Shown: positions 12,484-25,791, numbered from the stretch's first letter. The stretch: 64,000 nucleotides of DNA from Phylloscopus collybita (GCA_027886175.1 JAJNNQ010000040.1:26928001-26992000), one strand, 5' to 3'. Notes: generated by a model from the letters alone, not told the origin. A program made the numbers and translations.

Positions 12484-12517
12484 AAAAACAACAAAACAAC
12501 AAAACAACCCAACAAAC
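12484..12517. repeat. (AACAA)n simple repeat
   Basis: Short A/C simple sequence with repeating ACAAA/AACAA units, slightly degenerate toward its right end. Confidence 0.8.
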
Positions 12518-13754
12518 TAATACAAGAAGTGAGTTCTGTAATGGCTTGCAGCAAGAAACTACAACCATGTTGTTTGAACAAGGAAAGACCAAAAATACAA
12601 GAAATGAACACGTGAGACTACCTCGATGCCAGAGGAGTGCTCACACAGGGAACAGCTGTGACCAGAACTGTTAAGGGAGCACATACCCAGACTCAGGGCA
12701 CTCCTAAGTGTTCTGAAAAGTAGACAGGTGTGGGTAACATGCACACCACAACAATGATGCAGTGCATAAATTCTGCTTCTTTGTTCAATAAGCAGTACAT
12801 GCAGCTACTGAGGTATCTCCAAAGGGAGCCATAGTAGCTCCTTTATAGTTCAGTCAGGACTAACCAGAGCTAATTTCACCATAACTTGGAGTACAAAGAT
12901 GTGCCACATCACAACGGGCTCTCTGTGAACCCACAGCCCTTCAGTGCTTTGCAAAGGAACATTTAATTATTATTATTTTTTTTTCTAGCTAGCATTAACA
13001 ATTCTTAAGGTTTCTGGAATCAGTTTAGTACTCTGATAGATGAAGTCCTCAAATACTTGGGGTAGCATTAAAGAAATTATAAAATCACCCCTGCTTAGGC
13101 TCCTCAAAATGTCTCCCTTAAGTTTTCTGCCATCATGACAACTTCCAAGAAAACCAGACAATGTACACAGATCGTGCATGGGGTGTAGGCATAGTGAGCA
13201 GATTTTCATTGTTTCCCTAAACTCAATTCTAAGCCCATGGGACAGCTTATCTTCTCTTTATTTTCAGTATTTTTATTGTGTTTTCACAAGAAAGCTCCTT
13301 GACAAATTGTTGAGACTGCCAAAAGAGAAGGCAAGTGAAGTGAATGTGCAGAAGTGAAAGCCATCCAACCAGAACAAGAAAAGTGGTCTGCACTCTGGGC
13401 CTACACTGACTCCTGGATGGTGGCTAATGCCCAGGTGGCTGAAGCAATGGAAGAATTGGCAAGGCAGGGGTAAACCCACCTGGGCTGCTGTGTTGTGGCC
13501 AGACACCACTGCACGGGTAGAAAACACAACTCTGAAGGGACATGACATAGATGCTCACATGCACCACTGAAGAACATTGAAACAACAGGTAGATAAGGCT
13601 GTCAAAATTAAATAGCTCAGACAGACTTAGACTGGGAGCAGAAGTATGAGCTGTTTATAGCCTGATGGCTCTGTGACGCCTCAGGACATCTAGAAAGAGA
13701 TGCCACGCACATACAGATGTGTCTGTGATCGAGGGGTGGATGCTGATTTCATCC

Positions 13755-14181
13755 AATGTTTTGGCTACAGTGAGCAGCGCTGGCACAGCATCAGAGCTGT
13801 CTCTCCAACATCCCACCTCCCATCAATAGGCTGGATATGGGAAAGTGCTGGGAGGGGACACACCTAGCTGACACAAACTGGCCAAGGGGATTCCATGAGG
13901 GGCATTCGTTACTTACAATGCCTTCCCGAGAAACCACTACACATGCTTCCTCTTCCCAGGCAGTGGGCAAATATTGTCTGATGGTGGGGAAATAGTATTT
14001 ATATTTTTTCTCTTTACTTGTGCATGCACAACCCTTTGCTTTTGCTTTACTAAACTGCCTTGTCTCAACCTACCTCTTTCATCTTATCTTCTCTCCTCCT
14101 TTGTATTTCCCCCTGTCCCAATGAGAATGTAGAGCAGCTTGGGGGATACTTGGCATCCAGCCAAGAGCAATCCAGCACACA
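13755..14181 (+). mobile_element. Old ERVL LTR, 5' end missing or diverged
   Basis: This stretch follows the order of a well-known avian ERVL LTR. It has ATGTTTTGGCTACAG then GAGCAGCGCTGGCACAG; an AGGCTGG element followed by GCTGGGAGGGGACACACC; CTGACACAAACTG and GGGGATTCCATGAGGGGCA; then CTTTTGCTTTACTAAACTG and CCTTGTCTCAACCTAC, corresponding to the polyadenylation and U5 region. It closes with CTTGGCATCCAGCC and CCAGCACACA. The first roughly 100 bases of such LTRs (the TGTGCTGG end) are not recognisable upstream of 13755, so the copy is truncated or too diverged there. It shows many substitutions and is clearly older than the 5099-5824 LTR. There is no internal retroviral sequence on either side. 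The family assignment rests on my memory of the consensus. Confidence 0.78.
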
Positions 14182-17100
14182 TTGTAGGAATATTAATAGT
14201 TAAATAACATTCCAGTGGCCAGACAAGATATTCCACCTGATTCAGAGGCAATCTAATGAACTTCAGGGAGGTCAAAGTAGTTGGATTCATTTGGCTTAAA
14301 ATAGCTAGGATGTAGATCAGTGTTAAAATTTCAGCCCAGAAAAAAATTAGGATATTAAACTATTTTGCAAAAGGATCCATATATCTACAGCTACAGTAGA
14401 CAAAATACAAAGTACAGTCAGTAGCTGGGTGAAGAAGTAATTTTCCTTTATGGTACAGTTATAAAGCAAGTACATTACAGTTGTTGTTAGATCGTTAATC
14501 ATTTTTATTATAGTAGTGCCTAAAACCATGCAAAATATGAGCCTCGTAGGATTTTGTAGTATGCAGACACAGAGCAAAAGACCACAGCTATCCTGAAGAA
14601 TTTATTGACTAGGCAAACGATATAGGTATCTGAGGAGAAAGTATGCAAAAAATGAGCAGTGTGAACAATGCAATCACAGAAAATGTTAGGTTTGCAATGG
14701 GAATGAGCACACAAGATGCTGAGAAGGGATGAAGGGGAATAAGGGGGCACTAAGAAAAGGACAGCTCAAGCAGAAAGGACAAAGAAACGTAGGTGAGCAG
14801 GACCAGGATGGACACATTTGGGACAGAAGCAAAGTAAAACTGATGTGAAAGGTGTTGTTGGCAGAGATTCAGAGCAGACATTCACTAAGTATAGGGGCAG
14901 AAGCAAGCCTGTCAAAAGTGCTGAGATAGCTGAAGACTGTAGGTAGCCTGCAACAACAGCGGGTGGACTCTCTGGACTCTGTTTTCACACACGGTTGCCC
15001 TAGAGCTGGTTGTCCTCAGTAGGGTCTAGAGGTATTTGGAAATAGGTTCTTCTGGATGTATCTGAGATAGATGATGCCACTGATATGTTCTTGTATATGC
15101 TCTTACATAATTGTATTTACATATTACCACACCACAGAAAATCATTTATTTGCCATTTTGGACCACAGAACTACAAAAATAAAGCACATATGACACCTGC
15201 CTTAAAAATTATACTACCTGTCACTCTTTGATTGAAACAAATCAGCTTTGTAATCAAGACAAAGTGAAATTAGGGACTTCACTCTTGAACAGATATTACC
15301 AGTGTATCTCAAAGAATTATGATAACTGTCAGTCATAATACAGCTTTGCTCTTCAGTATTTACGGATATATTTTCTTTGCCCTAAGCACAGAGTGAGGAG
15401 GCAGTGAAAATCAGACTGAACACAAAATCTTTTCAGCCAACAGCAATTACAACTGACAGTGCAAAATCAACAAGAATATTGGAGATAGTGTGGGTCATTT
15501 TTTCTTTCTCTTTGGTGTCACCAGATGAGTTAGATGGCAGAGAAGCATAAGGGCATTATATACAATACTGCATGCAAATTCATGAGCACACATGAGTACA
15601 ATTTCCTAGGAAAAAGCCTATTCCTGTGATCAGCTTTATGGAGGGAAATCTCTGATTCCACAGAAGTCCATGGAACTCCTCTGGTGGGGCATTTGGTCTG
15701 GAAGGCTCTGGGTTCATGACCTCCATAAAAAATTATTTTAAATGTGTTCTTTATCTACTGAGCAGGGACCCAACCCAGAAACAGTGAATATAAAGACCTC
15801 TTGGTTAAAGCAGAATAAGAGATGTCCCTAGAGCAATCCTTTCATAGAGGAGTACAAGATCAATAAAGCATATGAATAAGGGATGTGTTTGCACACATGT
15901 ATAGGGAAGAGTTAATTTTACATCTGTGGCTAAAATTGATAAAACATAAGAAAAAACACATTCCATTCTGGTGGCAGTGTTGTAAAAGAAATAGAAAATT
16001 AGGAGTAGCTGCAGAGTACAGATTTTTTTTTTTTAAACCCTGTACTTTCTCTACCTTATTCAAAAGAAAACAGACCCATAATCTATCTAGAATATACATT
16101 CTATCAAAACCAGAAAACACTAAAACAATCTTCATTCTGTCCGCATTGAAGTTAGTGGCCTGGAGCTGAAATAGATGTCTGGAAACAAGCAAAATGCACA
16201 CATTGTCACGGAGCATGGTCATCACTACAAAATTCATCAAAATAAGCAACTCATCCTCTGTCACTTGATTCATCATTCAGAAGGTCACTCTTTAATTTAA
16301 AGCATTTTAGATCAACACAAGAATAACTTGGTGAAATCTAATGATTTCTGGACATTCTGAATGTTTTCTGAACAAAAATATCTGTACCAGGTACAACACA
16401 AAACAAAAAATATATGGATATACATCAGGAATTACTTCTCCCACAGCTGAGGAACATTCAGCTTTCTTGCAGCAATCTCACTGATATTTCCCAGCTTTTC
16501 ACTGACCTCCCTTTTCAGTTCATTCTCTACCCTGTTTTGGTTTTTTTTTTCTTTTAGCTTCTTTAAGGAAGATTCCTCTAATATGACTGGCATACAACTA
16601 TTTAACAATCGCAATAATCTGTAGCCGAAGCTGAGGAGTCTTTTCCGATTGTGATTTCTACTATTCACTTGACTATTTTGGTAAAACACATTCCTACTAT
16701 GTGGATAGCTCTTTATTCTTTGCTACCAGTAGCTTCATGACCATCTTCAAATTTATCTTTTTCTATTGAGGCAGAGTGCAAAGCCAAGCTGAACAAAGAA
16801 ACCCTGCAGAGTTATGAAAATACGTTCTATTTTCTGAATTCAGTGCCAGCTTCCACATGTTCACAATCAAAGCAAACTGCTATCAAACTAAATGTTAAAG
16901 GTTTTCAGACAGAGAAAGAAAAGCAATGAAGCTACTTAGGACCACTCAAGCAAATAATAAATGCAATCAAGCAGCCCACCCAGGAAAAATTCCTTGGTCC
17001 TGTCCAGTCCACGATACAACTGCCAAGGTGGAGAAAAGAGAGATGAGGGAATATCAAACCTTTGAGGTCCTTGGGAAAGGGATGGAGACAGAAGTGTAGT

Positions 17101-17321
17101 GGACAGTTCAGAGCTTCCAGGACAATGATCACAAAAGCTGTCAGCTTGACCAGGGATAATACAAGGAACCTGAAAGCAGGAAAAGTATTTTTTGCTTATC
17201 AGATATGGAACTAATAAACATGGGAGAAAACTTAATTTCTTTCTTACCAGCTTTTAGGAATAAGTCACATGCACAAAGTCCTATTGTTGTGTGACCTTCT
17301 GCTTGCTTTTGAAGGTTAAGT

Positions 17322-17369
17322 AATAAGTAATGAATTATGAATAATTCATAATTAATGAATAAGTAATGA
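17322..17369. repeat. Odd-centred palindrome flanked by 12-bp direct repeats
   Basis: AATTATGAAT (17333-17342) and ATTCATAATT (17344-17353) are perfect reverse complements around one central A. The word AATAAGTAATGA occurs immediately left (17322-17333) and shortly right (17358-17369). The layout of inverted core plus flanking direct repeats is visible directly. It is A/T-rich, so slippage and template switching may have made it. Confidence 0.85.
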
Positions 17370-19032
17370 TCCTTTTCAGAGTGACTGGGATTGACTTGCT
17401 GATAGCAGTGTTTCAGAAAGAAAAAGATTGCAGTGAAAACCGGATCATCCTGTTCAAAGAACGTGAAGAAAAGATAGATGGATAGAGGCTCTACATCAAA
17501 CTCTTAACGGAGAGCTGGAGGAAGCTGGGTTTATTTCTAGGAGCTGTCTTAGAAGCATCTCTGTGGGAATAGGGGATCAGGTATAATTTCAACCTCCGAA
17601 CTAAAAAGTAAGTTCTTAAGTATGAAGAAAGAGAAACTCTGTTCTTGTTTTCTTGGAGAGCCTTCAAAAAAGGGAGCTTGCTAACAATACATGCAGGGAG
17701 TGCTGAACAGAGGCAGGTCCCAGTATGCCAGCAGTGTGTAAGTCTCTGTAGGCTTAGCAATACCTCAGGCTGGCTACGCATGAATGGTACTCAACATCAC
17801 TGTTTACAGGTTTTATAATTCTCCAGTGTTCATCTCCAAAAACAACACTTCAGAGATTATTGACTGCTTTGTATCAATGGTGTAAGGCTAAAGGAACTGC
17901 CACTAAACAAATTTCCTCTTCAAGATCAAGGAATTAGGATAAGCATTCCTAAGTCAGATAAATGAGAAAGACATTACCAACGTAGAACATTTCTTTTTCC
18001 TACTCTGCTCTCTTCCCCTTAATTTCTCCTACCCCATAGTTCTGCATTGCTAGCTCCTACATTGTGCTCCTATTACAACTCTGATGATGTTCACTACCCT
18101 TCTTCTGCAATAATCACCTGAATTTTTCATTTAGTTGAAAACACATGCCATTTGCTCCTCCAATGGACTGAGAAATGTTGCTTATCTCACAGACAAGCAG
18201 AATGCACTTATGTTCTGGCTACAAGGTGCTTACACCTATTTGAAGGAGTGGTCTCTGGCCAGGCTTTGGAGGAGACTCAGGACAAACCCTGTGGCCACTC
18301 TACTGATGAACTTTGTACCACGTCAGTGGCCCAAGAAGCACTCTGCTCTTCACTGCAGGTGAGCAAAAACAGGCACAGGCATGAGTTTCATCTAGGGAAA
18401 AAATTCAACAGTCTGCATTCCTGTAACAGGCATGAGGAAACAGCTTGGGAGAGAACTTTAGCTTAAAATGTGACTGATTTACTCCCTGTATTAGTTCTAT
18501 CTGTGTGAAAGAGTTAGGATTTTGAAACACAAATTGAGGTGAGTTAGGAAAGAAACTACATGTCTACAAACTCATGTAACTATATGCATATTTGCTTATC
18601 TTACTAACAGTCTTGCCTAGTATCATGAAAACATGTAGTTATGAAGCTTTGTCTGAACAGCACCTCATTGAAGCTTGAGATATTTTGCTCTCCTTACAGT
18701 TCCTCTGCTGCTGAATTCACTTTCCCTAATTTTTCCATGTGCTGAATGTCACCAGGATGTCCACTGGGTAATTTGACAAGCAAGTCACTCTGCAGTAGAC
18801 TCTAGGAAAAATCCACAGTCTCACATTTGATTTGATAGACCCAAACAACATGAACTCGTGACATATAAAAAATGACAAATAGGTCATGTAGTTAACTGTG
18901 AAACAAACTCCACTGAGTATAGTTTCAGCAAAACATCTGCCATGTTTAAAAAAGGTTATGTGCTGAGTTTATTTATACTTTTTTTAGAGAAAAGCGCACT
19001 TAATCCAACTTCTAAACATAACATTTTTTTTA

Positions 19033-19054
19033 TGTGAAATAAATTTATTTCACA
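19033..19054. repeat. Perfect 22-bp spacerless palindrome
   Basis: The half TGTGAAATAAA (19033-19043) is followed with no spacer by its exact reverse complement TTTATTTCACA (19044-19054). It places an AATAAA hexamer on each strand. A palindrome this long with no spacer is unlikely by chance in a window of this size, although AT bias raises the odds. It could be a symmetric protein-binding site, a cruciform-forming scar or a coincidence. Confidence 0.9.
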
Positions 19055-20246
19055 CATGAGATTTTAATTTTGGATTTATAGATTGCATCAATTTATCTTA
19101 TTTTCTTCACATCAAACAAGGAAAATTAAATATGTATTGTGCTAACATGAAACATCTTTCCCTCAAAGCACTTTTTCCTGTTCACAGTAATTAGGGTGGC
19201 AGCACCATTATTGTTTGTTGTTCCCACAGCTTCTATTTTCCTGTTGAAATCCAAATTTGTTTTTGCTGTTGACTCAATTACTCTAAATAAGTTTATTTGG
19301 AACTTACGTCCAAGAAATGTTCTTAAAAACAGAGTCAGAGTAATTGTCATTGCCTGAAGGAGCTAATTCAGAGCATTTTTTAATAGATCATAATGTGGAG
19401 GTGTTTTCCCAATTTTGGGGTTTTTTTGGCTTTTTTTTTGGTCAGTAAATTTTATGTACTTTAATAGTGTCAGCAGCTTCAAATATCACTAACTTTTCTC
19501 CAGTGACACAAGCAAAAAGGTAAATTTTACAGTAATTGTCAAGTCTGGTTTTCAAACTTTAATAGAAACAGCATTTTGTCTTAGCCAAATACTAAAAGTG
19601 CATGCATGTGAATATTTACATCTATGTCTGTGTATACACAGCTATATACATTTGTATACATGAATGCACACATGACACAGAAGTTGAGTGATCCCTCTAT
19701 TTATACTTAATTGCTACCCCAACATCAACCAGTAGCACAACCTGTTAAGAATCTTTTTGTGATCTAAATGTACAGGCCTAGCAAGAAAAAGCAGGATCTA
19801 AAACAGGTGTAAGGGGTAAGAGAAGAGGCTTTTTTGGAATATTAAAAACTCTTTCCATGATAAGTATAACTAAAGTTATATTAAATATTATCTCTTTGCT
19901 GCACATAAAAACATTGTATTCACTTTTTAAAAACAAATTCTGAAGCTACATCATTAAACATGTTTATCTCAAATCACTAATTCAGAATATAACAGTATCC
20001 ATAGCTTTGATATTTCATTAATCAACAATGATTAACAAATAAATGCAGAAAAGATTCAATAAATTAATGTTCATAAAGTTGTGTGTTCATTGTATGATAA
20101 AAATCTAAGTTTTATTTCTTTTCTTAAATTCTTACGTAGAGGGTTTGTCTTTTTTGGCTCCAAATCCATATATTTTGGCAGCATATCTTTACATAATATA
20201 GGTTAATACAAGGCCAACACTCATAATTACATTGTTATTTTTTTAT

Positions 20247-20259
20247 ACACACACACACA
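20247..20259. repeat. Short (AC)n microsatellite
   Basis: About six AC units followed directly by a short A run. It is too short to be very polymorphic. Confidence 0.8.
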
Positions 20260-22958
20260 AAAAAGACTCTTCACATTAATTGATTGCTTTTATTAGAGGC
20301 TATAAGCACAAAATAATCTCTCAATCTCCTCTCTCTACCAAGAGTACTGCATGCACATCTGGCATACCAGTCCATGCTGAGAGGAAAGCAGTGATGCTTT
20401 CCTCATTTCAACATCCTAGACTCCTGAGAGGACTAAGGGTGCCACACATCTGTCAGACATTTCACTACACAGTTAGATACGATGGCCATCACCTCTCAGG
20501 GCTGTCACTAAGGTTTGCACATGTTTACTGATTTCTTTTGCCATCATGTGCATATTGAGCACTAAAATGCCATCACTGCAGGCTTTGCACTCTGGCACTT
20601 TCTTTCCATATTTCAGATGTAACTGCTGGTCTCATGAGTGCCTTCTGTCTCTGGGTAAAAGTGCTGAGGATGTGTCTCATCCTCTTGCCTGACAGAGCCA
20701 AAAGACACAAATCCTTCTTTCAGAGATACATCAGTAATTCTTACACAAAAAAACCTATGTTAGTCTCACAAACTGTTTCACACAGTGGTGCTGAGCTCAC
20801 AGATTGGGGTACATGGGGAAGCAGCATCTCATTTTATCAACTAGATGTCAGCTAAAACATGACTACAACCAAAGAAATGTGAATAAAGGGTTTTGGAATT
20901 GATCTCACCATTTCCATGTTTTATTACTGCTTCAATGCAATTCAGTAAGTAACAATCCATCATAAAAACTCAGTAAATATGGTTAATTGACATCTATTTC
21001 ACTCTTCTAATATAGTGTGCTTCTGTATCTTAAGGAAGCTCCTAGATGATTAATGTTTTTGTGGTTTTTTGTTTTTTTTTTCCTTCTCTTAGACTAACAG
21101 ATCTAGGGCATTTTACTTTCTAAAGCTCTAAATGATATTGCATGCCGTACCATAACTGATACTATCCATAACACCCCACACAGAAGAGATAAATCTTTCT
21201 CAAAATGTCACATATATTTTGAAAGATGTTCTACAATTATTTCCGTAGAGGAAGTATATTGCAGATATTGTTCTAAGTGTTTTTATCACTCTAAAGAAGG
21301 ACTAAACTGCCATTTAAGTATTTCTTTTATAATTCAGAAAATATTTTGGGAGGGTGTTTGGTCTGCTTCGCCTGGAATTACCTCACCAGTTTTATGCAGG
21401 GTGTTTGATAAAACAAGAGATAAAGTCGCACATCAGTTGACAAACTTAATTAGCTTAAGACACTAAATTCACTTAAGATGCTAACAGTGAATTTCAGGCA
21501 GTAAGAGTTGAAGAAAGAGAGATAACCCACACAGAACACCCACACATTAAGCAAAAAGTATACTGTGATTAGATAAAAAAAAGGAAAAATTTCCTCACTG
21601 ACTATGTGAATCAGAGAGGAGTATCTAGTACAAATTCCACCCTGTCCTCTTCTGAATGTTAGTCTCACATTTTAATAGGTAATGGTTTCAGAGTTGGAAG
21701 CTTCTGAATTGATCTATATGACATGTTTATCTTAAAAATATATAGAAGAAATATTGATTGCATCAACCTAATAATTCTAAAGAGACTTAAAAAGAAGACA
21801 GAAGGAATTGAAGAACTCAAATTTCAAAAACTTTTACATGCTTGGAAAGAGGTTACACTCGACAGGGTTGTGAGCTGTGTGGGATTTTACTTCTTCCTCA
21901 TCTCTTTCTCATGGTAGGAGACCAGAATATCCCTAATAAGAGTGATATAATTAGCAATCTGTGCTGTTTAGTCATTCTTCCTCTGATCTGGTGACTGTCA
22001 CACAACTTACATTAAAAAAAAAAAAAATCTACTGTATTCCAAACCATTATATTTCTCTGTAGTTCTAACATGTTAAGTGTAGGAATTATGTGTAATTTTT
22101 TCTTCTCAACTCTGCCTGCACACTGTTTGCATTTGAAGCTTCAAAAATAATTAAAAGAACCACAAATAACAGGTAAACCTACTGAAATGTAAGGTATTTC
22201 CAATCATATTGAGCTGAGGAAAACAACAAAGCAATTGCCAATAACTGAAAACTCTTTTCAGAACTCATTCAGCCCCAGAGTACTCATTCTTTTTTAATAA
22301 TTGACTGAAAGTCCTCAAAATTGTTGCTGTTCTAATTTTGATGTTATTGAATTCTCAACTGAAGGCAATGGATAACTGAACTGAATTTACTTTTACTTCC
22401 ATAGGAACCAAAATGGTCTATTTGAAAAGAAGGATGAATCCAGAACTTAATAAACAAAAGAAGAAGCTGTATTACTTTTTGGCGTGTTAGGATTTCCATC
22501 CTTATAAGATCATTAAAATATCTTTATTATTAGCAATTTTACATAAAGAAACAATTTAGAACTTCCTTTTCATTTTAACAATTCACAAGTAAAAGAAGAA
22601 AATTAATAAATAACATGTTAAGAAATCATTTTTATCTGTCTTTGCATTTATCTGCTAAAAGCTGAAAAGCATTTTGCAAATATTAAGAACTCCTCTAAGG
22701 TAACTCTTTCTATTATTGACATATTTAGAAGAATTTAAGCAAGAAAAGTACCAGTGACTGCTGAAAATCAGAATGAATAGCAAAAAAAGAGAACTTCAAA
22801 TTCTAAAGTCCTGATTACCCACCCACAGTCCTCACCACACAATGACGCTCCTCTTTCTCTATGAAGACAAGATGATTTACCACTGCCTTCTCAATAATTG
22901 GAATATTCATAAGCAATTATAGCTGTGTTCAAAGAACGTTCCTGGACTTAAGCTCCTG

Positions 22959-22977
22959 AATAAAAACATTATCAAGG

Positions 22978-23009
<32 letters not shown>
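22959..23009 (+). repeat. A29 tract preceded by AATAAA: possible retroposed mRNA 3' end
   Basis: AATAAA at 22959-22964 is followed 16 bases later by an unbroken run of 29 A (22981-23009). This is the spacing of a polyadenylation signal and tail, so the sequence to the left may be the 3' end of a reverse-transcribed mRNA. I could not identify a parent gene in the preceding several hundred bases. I also found no clear duplicate of the right flank (TCACATTTTCACAG) upstream as a target-site duplication. An expanded A-tract beside a chance AATAAA is a simple alternative. Confidence 0.45.
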
Positions 23010-23012
<3 letters not shown>

Positions 23013-25791
23013 CATTTTCACAGAAAATAGCACATGTACACTTTACCAGGGTGTTAAACTCTATTAATGAAATTCGTAAAGTTGTACAGCAAAGTTACTA
23101 CATCTTCTGCACTTCTAGAGAACTGAAGTCTGGTAACACCTATTAAAACTTGGATTCCAAACAGGAATTAAAGTCATTGTTATCCTGTTGACGCACAGCC
23201 ACCAAATTATCCTTCCAGTTTTACATATAAATCCTGCAATAAGCATCAAACAAAAAAAATCTTCAAATTTACCAGAGGAAATGCAAACATTTCACAATAC
23301 CAGAGTGAGTTGAAAGAGTCATAACTTAGAAAGCAGGCAAATTTTCAACTTCAAAAGTTATAATTTTAAAAAAGCTGTATTTTGTCAGCGCCTCCTCTGG
23401 AATGGAAAAGCAAGATTTTGCTCATTTTACTTCAGTCTAAATGCACAAAACCTCCGAAGGGGTTTCACAAAGTTTCAAATAGGTCCCTGGGAATCTAGAA
23501 TTGAAAATTAAAATAAAAATAAGTACAGTGAACAAGCTGTTGCTGCCATAGCATCTCTTCTCAGTGCAAACCAGGCTGCTCTGTACTGGCACAGCAGATC
23601 CCAGCACTGTCCTGCACTAACACAGAGCTGGGATTTCCCTTTAGTGCTTTATCTCAGGCAAAGAAGGAAATAGCAGGGCAGCTGTGTGCCAACTCCACAC
23701 TCCAGTCCTGGAGCTGTTAAGCGAACACCCAGTTCCAGTGTGTCTTGACAATATCTGTGTGAAAGCAGGGGCACAGGCCAGTGCCTCTGCAGCCACCTGC
23801 CAGCACAGCTTTTCCAAGCTGCTTTGCAGCAAACAGAAGCAGAAGCCATCAATAAATGGTTGCATTCCGTACCCAGAGACTGCAGCCTTTGTTGAATTAA
23901 TATGCTTTAAAATTCCACCCACACGAACCCGGCTCTAAAGCAAACCTGGAAGACTCTGTGCCAGTGATCCTCGGGCTGAAAGGATTTAGTTCAAGGCTCA
24001 GTTGCACACACTCAGCCTGGAAGCAGTCACAAGGTACCTCCCTCCCTGCCAGGTGGCTGGGCAGTGCAGTGCCCTCACAGCATTCCCAAAACCATGCGGG
24101 TGACACCCAGGGAAGTGCGGACATCGAGGTCTCCTGGGGACACAGCCAGGAGGGATGTGGGCAGCACTGCTTCTGGCAAGCCTGAAAGCAGCCACTCGTC
24201 GGGATGCAGAATTTGGAAAAGGCTCCCATTGACATGGGAGCACAGCAAATTCACTGAAAAGTGAAACAAAGGGTGACATTCTGGCTTCAAAAATAAACGG
24301 CAAAACCGATCACAAATATCTCTAAAGTCTCCTTTCTTTAAGAAAACAAGAGATGTGTTGCTTACAAGCAAGTTAAATTGAGCTAAACTTGTACTACCAA
24401 AAAAGTGAACTTTTTGTGTTCATGTGTGGGCACATACTGATAAACTTTACTACGAAACTATGAAATTACCACTCACTTTGCAGAAGGTAACAGGAAATTA
24501 CAAGACGGCTATACATACAGACAGATTATTAAATTGGCATGGATTCTTCTAAAGAAGTTGATGGTGTCCTTTCTCTATGGAGTAAAAATGATGCATTCTT
24601 CAAAACTAACTTGAATGACTTTTAAGTGGTAGAATCTGATGAAAAAGGACTAGTTATGTCTCCAGGTATGTTTATTCTCTGTCAGTTTTAGGAAAAATAA
24701 GATTTCCTATGTGGATTTATTTCAGATGTTTATAGTAATCTGACTTCTGGAAGGTATTTCAGATGGGAAATAGAAGTCACTGGTACCTGCAATTGCTATG
24801 AAGCAATAGAATCTTTGCTTTCAGTGTCCAAATGCATTAATGGTCTTATTTCTCACTAGAATTTGCTCCTAATAATGAAGTGGATAATGGAAGCTACTGA
24901 AAGCCATGAAATCCAAATTTCAACTTAAATTCAATATGCTTTCCATGTGAATATTCTGTATTTCACCAAGAACCACATTTTAAAAATCCGCAGGTAAATA
25001 AAAAGTTTAGTTGTTTTCAAGAAAAATCATTGTGATTTATTTCTGGCAAAGAATATAATGCTTTTTTTGATCTATGTGACTTGTGTTTTCCCCTTCAAGC
25101 ACTGTGTATCCATCATTCTACACATTCTGGAGCATGATGCACTAGAGTAAAGCATCTGCTGCACAAGAACCCCTAACCTGGCAGCTCTGTTTTGCTGACA
25201 GACCTTGGGAGTCAGATGTTTATCGAGTTCTTGCTGGTGAATGGGAGCATTGTTCATAATACTGCAGGATAATCTCTGTGGACTCAGCCTTTGCAATAAA
25301 GCAAGATAGACTCTGGCTGTAAGTAGTAAGAAAAGTGACAAATATAGACCCTTCTTAAAATTTCATCATGCTGGTGAAGGCATTGGAAGGGGAAAGTACT
25401 TGATGCATTATGAGATATTATATTTTACTAAACTTCATTGCATTTCAGTTTTAGGTATTTATGATCCTCAGTTTTGCCTTTAGAGCTGGATGAGAATGAA
25501 TAAACAACCACCACAAACTGAAAGGGTGTAGAGACAAATTCTTTCAATTTGAACAGAAATATGGGAAGCCCACCTTCCAACTTTTGGCTTGTAAAGTTAC
25601 TGTCTTAGAAAACAAATAATCAAATACAATCAAATGGAGAATTGCTCCAGATTTGGTGGTAATTTGTTACTGTAAAAAAGCAGTGGAGCAATAAATGTAA
25701 TACAAAGGAAAATGCCTAATTCTTCAGTCCAAGAGAAGATCTGAACTGAAACAAAACTTGCTATGGGGCTACTAAAGAATTCAGCTGATAA
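23010..25791. other. Non-coding stretch with a GC-richer patch
   Basis: No recognisable gene. From about 23540 to 24245 the sequence is clearly more GC-rich than its surroundings and is open in several frames on both strands for 65-112 codons, which is typical of GC-rich non-coding sequence. A small stem, GCTCCCAT (24222-24229) with ATGGGAGC (24234-24241), lies near its right edge. I do not recognise an LTR or CR1 motif in it. The rest is AT-rich unique sequence. Confidence 0.55.

Larger units (their letters stand above)
6111..13754. other. Unique non-coding stretch
   Basis: About 7.6 kb with no recognisable gene, CR1 or LTR. The contents I can name are a T10 run at 9431-9440, a T20 run at 11248-11267, an 18-bp AT direct repeat at 11876-11929 and an (AACAA)n run at 12484-12517. 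The words CTTAGAATATATT repeat at about 7249 and 7277. The open frames are under 95 codons and show no family resemblance. Confidence 0.65.
14182..22958. other. Unique non-coding stretch
   Basis: About 8.8 kb without a recognised gene or interspersed repeat. It holds the palindrome with flanking direct repeats at 17322-17369, the 22-bp perfect palindrome at 19033-19054, a short (AC)n at 20247-20259, poly(T) near 21072 and poly(A) at 22014-22027. The strand around 17990-18110 is pyrimidine-rich. The longest open frame (138 codons, 15860-16276, minus) has no resemblance to a known protein and is opposed by another open frame. Confidence 0.65.

Noticed and set aside
15860..16276. 138-codon minus-strand open frame
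   Set aside because: No recognisable domain; crosses a poly(T/A) run and is opposed by a 94-codon frame.
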